In this document: in pieces, positions 55,495 to 62,829 of the stretch | Layout: each line of letters begins with the position of its first letter | Position numbering within the stretch: position 1 is the stretch's first letter | NCBI GenBank assembly: GCA_900556485.1 | Contig: USOX01000001.1 | Coordinates: forward strand, 62,001-126,000 | Length of the DNA: 64,000 bases | Direction of reading: 5' to 3' | From: an uncultured Dysgonomonas sp. | GTDB lineage: Bacteria; Bacteroidota; Bacteroidia; Bacteroidales; Dysgonomonadaceae | Program-made: the position numbers and the translations under genes | The notes under the pieces: model-generated | Seen by the model: only the letters and a program-made list of their open reading frames with translations | Told to the model about the DNA's origin: nothing | The model's database searches: none

Positions 55495-56719
55495 GAATAT
55501 AAAAGGAAAATCGTTTAAAGGTTGTGTTTCATATGTAATGAATGATACGGCAACAATCCTTGAAGCAGAAGGTATTTGGGCGGATAATACAAAGAATATT
55601 ATCCGCAGCTTTGCCATACAACGCTCAGGCAGGAAAGAAATAAAACAGCCTGTAGGCCATATTCCTATATCGTTTTCACCAGAGGATAAAGACCGTATGA
55701 CGAATGAATTTATGGTACAGCTTGCCAAAGAATACATGCTGGAAATGGGTATCAAGAATACACAATATGTCATAGTACGGCATGATAATACAGAAAATCC
55801 GCATCTGCATATTGTATATAACAGGATTAATAATGACTTGAAATTAATATCTGTCAATCACGATTATAAACGGAATATTAAGGTTTGCAAGAAGCTAAAA
55901 GATAAATATAACCTGACTTATGGTAAGGGAAAAGAAAAGGTAAAGCGGGAAAAGCTTGATAATCAGGATAAGGTAAAGTATAAAATCCACGATGCGATTA
56001 AGGCTGTTTTACCATACTGTAAAACCCCGAACGAATTAAAATCAATACTCAATCAAGTGGGTATTGAAACGGAATTTAAACTTAAAAGAACAACCGGAGA
56101 GATTGAAGGTATATCTTTCCAGTATGGAGATATTGCTTTCAAAGGTTCGCAGATTGATAGGAAATTCAGTTATAGAAATCTAAAAAAAGAGTTCATCAAG
56201 ACCCAACAGACACAAGAAAATAGCATACAGGAAGAACAAAAACAGAAAACGAACCAAGCTCAACGACAAGCCATAGAAAAACCAAAAGCGGAAAGTGTTC
56301 CGACTATCGGAGGAATCAGATTAACCAAAGAACAGTTCAAAACACTTAAAGATGGTGGGTATATTTACCTTGAAAATATGCAAAAGAAAGACGGAACTAA
56401 GCTATCGGCTTATGTGTTTTTCGATGATAAAATGACTAAGCCGTTATTTACAAAACAGCAACCCGAATCATTCACGAAGTACGGTAAATATGAAATGCGA
56501 CTGATGGATAAGATGAGAATTGAAGCAGGGTTTGTAACCCATGCAAAAGTGAAATGGTATGGTGGAGGGTATGCCTATCCGTATTTGTGGAAAGTGAATA
56601 AAGCGGATAATGAGTATAAGGAAGCATGGGGTAATCCGAGAGTGGAAAAAGATAGCAAACTTAAAAATAAGCCAAAATTATCTGCAATTTCGAAGATAAA
56701 TAAAGGGCGGAAAATGTAA
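55484..56719 (+). CDS. MOBP/VirD2-type relaxase with C-terminal DUF3945-like domain
   Basis: The 411-residue protein starts with the relaxase fold KNIKGKSFKGCVSYVMND, with a candidate nucleophile Tyr in SYVMND, and has the metal-binding histidines in NPHLHIVYNRI. Residues of about 10-235 form the relaxase domain. A linker rich in Gln/Lys (NSIQEEQKQKTNQAQRQAIE) leads to a C-terminal domain near 270-330 (GGIRLTKEQFKTLKDGGYIY) resembling DUF3945 in Bacteroides mobile elements. It would nick at oriT and pilot the strand for transfer by a helper system. Confidence 0.88.
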   Translation: MIAKNIKGKSFKGCVSYVMNDTATILEAEGIWADNTKNIIRSFAIQRSGRKEIKQPVGHIPISFSPEDKDRMTNEFMVQLAKEYMLEMGIKNTQYVIVRHDNTENPHLHIVYNRINNDLKLISVNHDYKRNIKVCKKLKDKYNLTYGKGKEKVKREKLDNQDKVKYKIHDAIKAVLPYCKTPNELKSILNQVGIETEFKLKRTTGEIEGISFQYGDIAFKGSQIDRKFSYRNLKKEFIKTQQTQENSIQEEQKQKTNQAQRQAIEKPKAESVPTIGGIRLTKEQFKTLKDGGYIYLENMQKKDGTKLSAYVFFDDKMTKPLFTKQQPESFTKYGKYEMRLMDKMRIEAGFVTHAKVKWYGGGYAYPYLWKVNKADNEYKEAWGNPRVEKDSKLKNKPKLSAISKINKGRKM

Positions 56720-56744
56720 GTTGTTAAAAATACTTATGCACTTT

Positions 56745-56776
56745 TTTGTTATAATCAACTGTTATCAATACATTTG
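56745..56776 (+). promoter_or_regulatory. Promoter of the cargo cassette
   Basis: TTTG at 56745-56748, a 20-base spacer and TACATTTG at 56769-56776 are an excellent fit to the Bacteroidota consensus. Transcription would begin near 56783, about 18 bases before the regulator ATG. Confidence 0.7.
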
Positions 56777-56785
56777 CATCTCATG

Positions 56786-56801
56786 TCAATAATTTGATTG
56801 A
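56786..56801 (+). promoter_or_regulatory. Candidate operator overlapping the regulator start
   Basis: TCAATAATTTGATTGA is a palindrome of TCAAT and ATTGA arms with a 6-base centre. It lies just after the presumed transcription start and touches the ATG of the Cro/CI-type regulator, a usual position for autorepression. Confidence 0.45.
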
Positions 56802-57004
56802 TGAAACAAATAAATAGATTAAAGGTCGTATTAGTTGAACAGCAACGTACTGGTAAATGGCTTGCTGAAACGTTAGGGAGAAATGAAGCTACCGTTTCTC
56901 GTTGGTGTACGAATGAGACCCAACCATCATTAGAGACACTCGCAGAAATAGCTAAAGTTTTGAATGTAGATATTAAAGATTTACTCATTTCAACAAAAAA
57001 ATGA
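56801..57004 (+). CDS. Cro/CI-type helix-turn-helix regulator
   Basis: The protein has 67 residues from the ATG at 56801; a TTG directly before it is in frame but unnecessary. The HTH is KWLAETLGRNEATVSRWCTN followed by PSLETLAEIAKVLNVDIKDL, the HTH_3/XRE pattern. The size matches controller proteins of restriction-modification systems. Its stop overlaps the methyltransferase start as ATGA (57001-57004), so it is the first gene of the cargo operon and probably controls it through the palindrome at its own start. Confidence 0.88.
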   Translation: MKQINRLKVVLVEQQRTGKWLAETLGRNEATVSRWCTNETQPSLETLAEIAKVLNVDIKDLLISTKK

Positions 57005-58092
57005 TAGTGAATTTGCAAGAAGAAATAAAAAAATTCCCTACAACAAGATATCAAGGAAGTAAAAGAAAAATTCTTCCTTGGATCTATGATTGTCTTAAAG
57101 ATATAGAGTTTAATACGGTTTTGGATGCTTTTGGAGGGAGTGGAATGGTAAGCTACCTATTTAAGAAAATGGGAAAATCAGTGACTTTTAATGATATTCT
57201 TCAATTTAACAAAATCATTGGAGAATCAATAATATCAAATAATGAGTATATTTTAACAGATTCAGATGTACAACATATTTTGAGCAAAAAGGAAAAAATA
57301 AAAACTTTCATTGCAGATAATTTCCAAGGAATATATTATTTGGAGGAAGAGAATATTTGGATTGATACTATTGTACATAATATCAAAAATTTAGATAATA
57401 AATATACAGGAGATGAATTGAAATATAAAAAAGCAATTGCATATAATGCATTATTCCAATCATGTTTAACCAAAAGACCGTATAATCTTTTTCACAGGAA
57501 GAATCTTGAAATGAGAACCAGAGATGTTCAACGCAACTTTGGGAATAAAACCACTTGGGAAACGCCTTTCCAAAACCATTTTAAAAAGTTTGTATTTGAA
57601 ATTAATCAATCAGTTTATAAATCTGAAATGCCATGCTACTCAACAAATAAAGATGTATTCGAAATAGAGGATGTTGGATATGATCTGGTTTATATTGATT
57701 CACCATATATTAAAAAGAATGATGGGCGCAATGAAAGTTCTGATTATTTAAAATGTTACCATTTTTTAGAAGGGATTTCCAAATATGATGATTGGTATGA
57801 TTTAATTGATAATAATACTATTAATAAGCGTATAAAGAAAGATATTATGCCTAATTATTTCACACCCAGAGAGGCTTTAACTACATTTGAAAGATTAATT
57901 GAAAAGTTTCAAAATAGCATTATTGTGATTTCATATAAATACGGAGGGAGCCCTTCTATTGAAGAACTTGCAGATATGTTACATAGATACAAGCCACAAA
58001 TACGGATTCATGACAAACACTACAAATACGCCCTCAATAAACAAAACGGAAATGCGGTTTTAAATAGAGAATATATTTTAATAGGATACTGA
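57001..58092 (+). CDS. D12-class adenine-specific DNA methyltransferase
   Basis: The 363-residue protein has MethyltransfD12 features: motif X TRYQGSKRKILPWIYDCL, motif I VLDAFGGSGMVSYLFKKMGK, and a catalytic motif IV written as DLVYIDSPYI (DSPY in place of DPPY), followed by YLKCYHFLEGISKYDDW. I know the D(T/S)PY...FYHFLEG form from a subgroup of this family, so the change probably does not mean inactivity. The predicted reaction is N6-adenine methylation using SAM. The recognition site is unknown. No classic endonuclease gene is adjacent; the next gene, one base downstream, is a membrane PLD-like protein. Confidence 0.88.
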   Translation: MIVNLQEEIKKFPTTRYQGSKRKILPWIYDCLKDIEFNTVLDAFGGSGMVSYLFKKMGKSVTFNDILQFNKIIGESIISNNEYILTDSDVQHILSKKEKIKTFIADNFQGIYYLEEENIWIDTIVHNIKNLDNKYTGDELKYKKAIAYNALFQSCLTKRPYNLFHRKNLEMRTRDVQRNFGNKTTWETPFQNHFKKFVFEINQSVYKSEMPCYSTNKDVFEIEDVGYDLVYIDSPYIKKNDGRNESSDYLKCYHFLEGISKYDDWYDLIDNNTINKRIKKDIMPNYFTPREALTTFERLIEKFQNSIIVISYKYGGSPSIEELADMLHRYKPQIRIHDKHYKYALNKQNGNAVLNREYILIGY

Positions 58093-58093
58093 T

Positions 58094-58804
58094 ATGAATA
58101 TCTTTAAAACAAACATTAAGATTAGAGCTACAATTATTGTTATAGCATGTCTGATATTGGCTACCATTGGAATTTGGTTATTATATGCAAATACCAGTGA
58201 TGCTAAAGTATCTGCAATACTCGGCAGCTTATTTGCTGGATTAATAGTAGCAATAATACAGTTTATTATAGCATGGCAGGATTATAAACAAACAGAAAAA
58301 TTAAAAGAACTTGAACTGATAGAAGTTTTATATAGTCGGGATAGCCGTGCATTTTATGAGAAATACATAAAACGGTCTCAACGAAAAATTAACATGATGG
58401 GAGTAACTGCAAGTCGGTTTTTTAATGATTTTGCAGACGATAGTCCAAATGCACCTAAAGAAGCACAAATCTTATTAGATGCATTACGTCGGGGTGTAAA
58501 AGTGAGGATTTTACTTCCTGAATCTGATTATATTGAGAATATTAACAAGAAACAGGATGTAGATAAAGTAAAGCAAAGGGTTATTGAAATAAATAAAAAA
58601 TATCCAAGTTATTCTTTAGAAGTTAAATATTTCAATCATACACCTGCGCATAGTATATTTAATGTTGATGACAAATGTATAGTTGGACCAGTTTTCCCAG
58701 AACTTGAAAGTAAATATACACCTGCTCTCTATCTACGAAATTCCAGTCCTATAGCCAATAAATACCTAACTTATTTTGAATATGAATGGAATAGGGCGGA
58801 ATGA
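58094..58804 (+). CDS. Membrane-anchored PLD-like protein with degenerate HKD motif
   Basis: The 236-residue protein has two N-terminal membrane helices (IIVIACLILATIGIWLLYAN and AILGSLFAGLIVAIIQFIIA) and a cytoplasmic PLD-like domain (about 85-236): RKINMMGVTASRFFNDFAD, LLDALRRGVKVRILLPESDY and AHSIFNVDDKCIVGP. In the last, His186 and Asp193 keep the HxKxxxxD spacing but the Lys is Ile188. Only one such motif is present, so an active enzyme would need a dimer, and the missing Lys may make it a binding domain or an altered nuclease/lipase. Its end overlaps the GHMP-type gene by 23 bases. Confidence 0.75.
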   Translation: MNIFKTNIKIRATIIVIACLILATIGIWLLYANTSDAKVSAILGSLFAGLIVAIIQFIIAWQDYKQTEKLKELELIEVLYSRDSRAFYEKYIKRSQRKINMMGVTASRFFNDFADDSPNAPKEAQILLDALRRGVKVRILLPESDYIENINKKQDVDKVKQRVIEINKKYPSYSLEVKYFNHTPAHSIFNVDDKCIVGPVFPELESKYTPALYLRNSSPIANKYLTYFEYEWNRAE

Positions 58805-59783
58805 TAAAAAAGGAAAAATAATCTCTTTCCCTAGAGTTCATATTACCCTAATTGGTATGAATAGTGGCGGATATCGAATTAATGGTAGTATTGGATTTTC
58901 GATATCTTCACCAGAGATAGAAGTTTACTATGAGAAATCTAATAATATAGAAATTTTCGATGAAAGAGAATTAATGTTCACGAAGCAGGAAAAAGATAGA
59001 CTATACAATGTTTTAATTGAAACCACAAAAAAGTTATCTTTAAAAAATAAAATTAGATGCATTATTAAAGGTTATGCATTACCTCATTATGGATTAGGTT
59101 CAAATACGGCAATATATATGTCATGTATTGAAGCATTGTTGATATTAAATGAGGTAAAATATAATCAGAATGATATAGTTGCATATTCTAAAAGAGGCGG
59201 AACATCTGGAATTGGTATAAATACCTATTTTGAGGGTGGATTTATTTTTGATGTTGGAATAAAAAGCAATGAACAATCGCTTAACCCATCCTCTATTGCT
59301 GATAGAAATGGAAAAACACCATTAGTAATACATAAGTGTAAATTGCCTGATTGGGAAATTGGTATCTGTATACCAAAATATATTCAAAATAAATCAGAAC
59401 AGGAAGAGGTAGATTTTTTTAAAACATATTGTCCCATCGAAAAAAAATCTATTGAAAGTATTTTATATGAGGCAGTTTATGGGGTCACTTCTTCAATACT
59501 TGAAAATGATTATGATGTTTTCTGTCAATCTATAAATACAATCCAATCTACACAATGGAAGTATTTAGAACGACTTTTATATGGAGAGACATTGATTGAA
59601 TTAGAACAAAAAATTAAAATATTAGGTGCTGATTGTGTTGGAATGTCAAGTTTAGGACCTACGCTATTTTTTACAGGAAATAATATCAGTGCCATCACTG
59701 AAAAAATTTCTCATGAAACTCCTGAAATAATTTGTTATTGTACATCGTTCAACAATAAAGGAAGGATAATTAATCATGACTGA
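58782..59783 (+). CDS. GHMP-fold protein similar to beta-ribofuranosylaminobenzene 5'-phosphate synthase
   Basis: From the ATG at 58782 the protein has 333 residues; a TTG six bases upstream is in frame. The pattern follows the RFAP synthase branch of GHMP proteins: FPRVHITLIGMNSGGYRING at the N-terminus, the glycine-rich HYGLGSNTAIYMSCIEALLI, RGGTSGIGINTYFEGGFIFD, and the C-terminal ADCVGMSSLGPTLFFTG. RFAP synthase condenses PRPP with an aromatic acid in methanopterin synthesis, a pathway not expected here. The family likeness therefore suggests PRPP- or nucleotide-dependent chemistry with a different acceptor. It overlaps both neighbours and must act with them. Confidence 0.72.
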   Translation: MNGIGRNDKKGKIISFPRVHITLIGMNSGGYRINGSIGFSISSPEIEVYYEKSNNIEIFDERELMFTKQEKDRLYNVLIETTKKLSLKNKIRCIIKGYALPHYGLGSNTAIYMSCIEALLILNEVKYNQNDIVAYSKRGGTSGIGINTYFEGGFIFDVGIKSNEQSLNPSSIADRNGKTPLVIHKCKLPDWEIGICIPKYIQNKSEQEEVDFFKTYCPIEKKSIESILYEAVYGVTSSILENDYDVFCQSINTIQSTQWKYLERLLYGETLIELEQKIKILGADCVGMSSLGPTLFFTGNNISAITEKISHETPEIICYCTSFNNKGRIINHD

Positions 59784-61353
59784 TATCACATTTATCACAT
59801 CTAATCCGACCAAACTTGCACATGCTAGACACTTATGCATAGGATATGATGTTAACATATTGCAATATAAGAAATTGTTCTATGGTATAGGATATGAAGA
59901 ACCTCGTTTATTTGATAGAGAAAAATTGTTAGAAGAAAGTTTTAATGATGCTATTACACGGTGGAAAAAAAATGTTTCAAATTACGGGGACAGATTATTC
60001 TTTATAGAAGATACATCTGTAAGAATTGATGCATTGAGCAATGATAATGATGAAGTTCCCGGAGTTGATGTGAAATATTGGATGCAATCACATAATTTTG
60101 TCCAATTAGATAAAGAACTAAAAAAAAGGGGAAATAACAGAAAAGTGAGTGTTTCTTCTCACATTATATTATTTTTAACGAATGAACTAAAGAAGAAATT
60201 AAAAACAGAAAAAGATCATATTCTTTTTAAAAGTACTTCGTATGGTACAATTGTTCAGAAAGAGCAAAAATTTGACACCCAAATTCTTTATCCTTGGTTA
60301 GATAATAAAACTTTTAACAAATGGTTTGTCCCTGATGGATTTAATATGCCAATTAGTATGTTGGCTATTTCGGAAGCAGACAAGAGTGACTTTAGAAAAG
60401 GAGCATTTGAACAATTGCTCAATTTTTTAAAAGAACATGAAATAATAAAACCTATCAAAAAAGTTTCACCTATCCCTAGACTACATTTTAATCCTTTATA
60501 TATAGTTTGTGGTCCAACATGTGCCGGAAAATCAACTATAGGAAAGTTATTGCTAGAAAAATATGATTATTATCATATTGAAGCAAGTGATTTCATGACT
60601 TTAAGATATTTTGAAACGCATGGAACTAAATTTTCTGTTGATAAAAATATTTTTGCGGCAGAATTATTAAAGGTAAATCCATTATTCGTTGTAGAAAGTA
60701 CGATAAATTATATTATATCTAAAAAAATATTTGACAATTTTATCATTACGGGTTTTAGAACACCTGAGGAGGTGGAAAGTTTCTTTAAGATGTTTCTCTC
60801 ACAAAATATGAAGCGAATATATATTACTGCGGATTCAACGATAAGATATGATAGATGGGTAAAACGTCAAAGAGATATGATTGATTATACTCCAGAAAGA
60901 TTTGAGAAAATTAATAAACTTCAAGAAGAAATGGGTTTGTTCAAAATAAAAGAAATGAAGAATACAATCCAATATGAAAATAATAAAGAAGGTTTACCTG
61001 CATTATATAACGATTTCCAACAAAATATTATAAAGATGCCTCCAACATCTAAAGAAATTGATATAAATTTAATTATATCCACATCCAGAATATCTTTAGA
61101 GAAAGCTATTTTTTTCATATTGGCGATTGAATATAGGAAAAATGAGTCTTTATATCATACTACAACTGAAATATCTCATTTAATCAATAATACTTTTAAA
61201 GGATTTAAGAAAAATAAAAATAATATTAGTAGATATTTCAATCAGGCATATTATCCATATTATGAGATAAAAAAAGAACATGGGAAAAATAAGTATAAAC
61301 TTTCTCCAACGGGATATTCTGAAGCCGTTTTTATGATGCGTAATATGAAATAG
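59776..61353 (+). CDS. HAM1-like nucleotide pyrophosphatase fused to P-loop kinase and winged-helix-like domain
   Basis: The protein has 525 residues. Residues of about 1-215 resemble HAM1/RdgB pyrophosphatases: ITFITSNPTKLAHARHL (SNxxK), FFIEDTSVRIDAL in place of ADDSGLxVDAL (Glu78, Asp79, Asp85) and PGVDVKYW. Residues of about 235-400 form a P-loop kinase: IVCGPTCAGKST (Lys252), HIEASDFM, and FIITGFRTPEEVESFF like the adenylate kinase/dephospho-CoA kinase group. The last 100 residues (IFFILAIEYRKNESLYHTTT, then KKEHGKNKYKLSPTGYSEAV) look like a winged helix. HAM1 enzymes remove PPi from non-canonical NTPs. The fusion suggests processing or sensing of an unusual nucleotide. It is the last cassette gene and overlaps the GHMP gene by 8 bases. 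Confidence 0.75.
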   Translation: MTDITFITSNPTKLAHARHLCIGYDVNILQYKKLFYGIGYEEPRLFDREKLLEESFNDAITRWKKNVSNYGDRLFFIEDTSVRIDALSNDNDEVPGVDVKYWMQSHNFVQLDKELKKRGNNRKVSVSSHIILFLTNELKKKLKTEKDHILFKSTSYGTIVQKEQKFDTQILYPWLDNKTFNKWFVPDGFNMPISMLAISEADKSDFRKGAFEQLLNFLKEHEIIKPIKKVSPIPRLHFNPLYIVCGPTCAGKSTIGKLLLEKYDYYHIEASDFMTLRYFETHGTKFSVDKNIFAAELLKVNPLFVVESTINYIISKKIFDNFIITGFRTPEEVESFFKMFLSQNMKRIYITADSTIRYDRWVKRQRDMIDYTPERFEKINKLQEEMGLFKIKEMKNTIQYENNKEGLPALYNDFQQNIIKMPPTSKEIDINLIISTSRISLEKAIFFILAIEYRKNESLYHTTTEISHLINNTFKGFKKNKNNISRYFNQAYYPYYEIKKEHGKNKYKLSPTGYSEAVFMMRNMK

Positions 61354-61502
61354 CAAGAAGATATTGCTTTCCGAGAATAATGCTATAAAATAAATTGGAA
61401 ATATCAGATTTAATATTATTTGTAAAATAAAACATTTACCTATCTTTGTAATAGGGTTATTTGATACATGTAAAATCTATGCAAATAGATGTTGAAAGAA
61501 CC

Positions 61503-61520
61503 GTTGCCAAATCGTTACCT
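61503..61520 (+). repeat. attR: right direct repeat of the integrated element
   Basis: GTTGCCAAATCGTTACCT repeats the sequence at 48270-48287 with one mismatch. It lies 150 bases after the last cargo gene; chromosomal sequence resumes beyond it. Confidence 0.75.
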
Positions 61521-61569
61521 CGTAAAAAAATACTCTTCTTAACTCTTTGTAAAAGAGACTATAAAATCA

Positions 61570-61728
61570 ATTTGACTGCTATCTGAAAGAGATAGAAGCA
61601 TTTCTGGATAAATTTGTGTCAGGAAAGCAATCTTTGATTGTTCGTACAGAAGAAATGCAAATAGGTAAGCCGGAAATGAATAAAGAGTTTGAATTGACAG
61701 ATTATATAAGGTCTAACTTTGGTGAATA
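61570..61728 (+). pseudogene. Short 3' gene remnant beside attR
   Basis: An open frame without start codon encodes about 52 residues, including YLKEIEAFLDKFVSGKQSLI and ending LTDYIRSNFGE then TAA. It reads like the natural C-terminus of a protein whose 5' part is gone. I cannot name it. It lies outside the current element, 50 bases from attR, so it may be left from an earlier insertion at this site. Confidence 0.4.
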
Positions 61729-61746
61729 AACAAAAACAGACAGCAT

Positions 61747-61778
61747 TTTGATGCTAAAACTAATTTTAGCTACTTTTG
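61747..61778 (+). promoter_or_regulatory. Promoter of the dehydrogenase gene with internal palindrome
   Basis: TTTG (61747-61750), a 20-base spacer and TACTTTTG (61771-61778). Between the boxes lies the inverted repeat GCTAAAA-CTAA-TTTTAGC (61753-61770), well placed for a repressor. Confidence 0.65.
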
Positions 61779-61819
61779 TTGTCAGGTATTAGGTAAGAAC
61801 TTTAAAGAGTATAAAGATT

Positions 61820-62827
61820 ATGGCATACAGGGTAGCGGTTTTCGATGCAAAACCTTATGATATGGCAACCTTTAATGAGGTTAATAAGAATTACGGCTTT
61901 GAATTATCTTATTACAAAGAACATCTGGATATACATAATGTACTGTTAGCATCCAGTGCGGATGCGGTATGCATTTTTGTAAATGCAGTTGTAGATTCCG
62001 CTGTTGTAGATAAGCTTCATTTATATGGAGTGAAACTTATTGCGCTTCGTTGTGCAGGGTTTAATAATGTGGATGTTGCAGCGGCAGCTAAAAAAGGAAT
62101 TAAAGTGGTTCGGGTTCCAGATTATTCGCCTCATGCCATTGCAGAACATACACTGGCATTGATGTTATGCTTGAACAGGAGAATTCATCGGGCGTCTTTG
62201 CGTACTCGTGAAGGGAATTTTTCTCTTATGGGGTTGCAAGGATTTGATATGTATGGCAAAACGATCGGGGTGATAGGTACAGGGAAAATTGGAAAAATTG
62301 CTATTGGCTTGTTTAAAGGACTTGGTATGAATGTTCTTGCATATGATTTGTATCCTGATACAAAGTTTGCTGAAACTGCTGGTATCAAATATGTTTCTCT
62401 AGATGAACTGTATGCTAATGCAGATATAATAACCCTGCATTGTCCTTTAACAAAAGAAACTGAGTATATTATAAATGAAAACTCCATCTCGAAGATGAAA
62501 GAAGGGGTTATGATTATCAATACAGGGCGTGGAAAGTTGATCCATACAAAACATTTGATTGATGGTTTGATAAGTGGGAAAGTCGGTTTTGCTGGTCTTG
62601 ATGTATATGAGGAAGAGAGTGCATATTTTTATGAAGATCATTCGGATACGGTAATGACTGATGATGTTTTGGCTCGTTTGTTGTCCTTCAATAATGTTAT
62701 TGTAACTTCTCATCAGGCTTTCTTTACTAAAGAAGCAATGAGTAATATTGCGCAAACGACTATGGGTAACATTAATGACTTTATAGAAAATAAGGAGCTA
62801 AAGAACGAAGTAGTCTATAATCCGTAA
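61820..62827 (+). CDS. ldhA: D-lactate dehydrogenase-type 2-hydroxyacid dehydrogenase
   Basis: The 335-residue protein is of the D-isomer-specific 2-hydroxyacid dehydrogenase family: NAD-binding GVIGTGKIGKIA followed by YDLYPD, whose Asp selects NAD, LRCAGFNNVDVAAA, NTGRGKLIHTKHLIDGLISG with the catalytic Arg region, and VTSHQAFFTKEAM with the catalytic His. The SYYKEHLDI and DYSPHAIAEHTLALML segments are like fermentative LdhA. It would reduce pyruvate to D-lactate and reoxidise NADH. It has its own strong promoter, with a palindrome between the boxes. The amidase gene follows after only 2 bases. Confidence 0.9.
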   Translation: MAYRVAVFDAKPYDMATFNEVNKNYGFELSYYKEHLDIHNVLLASSADAVCIFVNAVVDSAVVDKLHLYGVKLIALRCAGFNNVDVAAAAKKGIKVVRVPDYSPHAIAEHTLALMLCLNRRIHRASLRTREGNFSLMGLQGFDMYGKTIGVIGTGKIGKIAIGLFKGLGMNVLAYDLYPDTKFAETAGIKYVSLDELYANADIITLHCPLTKETEYIINENSISKMKEGVMIINTGRGKLIHTKHLIDGLISGKVGFAGLDVYEEESAYFYEDHSDTVMTDDVLARLLSFNNVIVTSHQAFFTKEAMSNIAQTTMGNINDFIENKELKNEVVYNP

Positions 62828-62829
62828 CG

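Larger units (their letters stand above)
48274..61520 (+). mobile_element. Integrated mobilisable element, about 13.2 kb
   Basis: The element is delimited by direct repeats at 48270-48287 and 61503-61520. It contains a tyrosine recombinase at the left end, excisionase-like helix-turn-helix genes, a DUF3408 gene, a G+C-richer candidate oriT, mobC-like and relaxase genes, and an A+T-rich cargo cassette at the right end. No type IV secretion or coupling protein genes are present, so transfer would require a helper conjugative element, as for NBU1 or Tn4555. It is inserted in an intergenic region after the alpha/beta hydrolase gene and not in a tRNA gene. Confidence 0.8.
61354..61819 (+). other. 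Right element end and upstream region of the dehydrogenase gene
   Basis: These 466 bases hold attR (61503-61520), a truncated coding remnant (61570-61728) and the ldhA-type promoter (61747-61778). No complete gene is seen. Confidence 0.6.

Noticed and set aside
58094..58804. BfiI-like PLD restriction endonuclease as partner of the methyltransferase
   Set aside because: The HKD lysine is missing, there is a membrane anchor and no DNA-recognition domain, so a direct restriction enzyme call is not supported.
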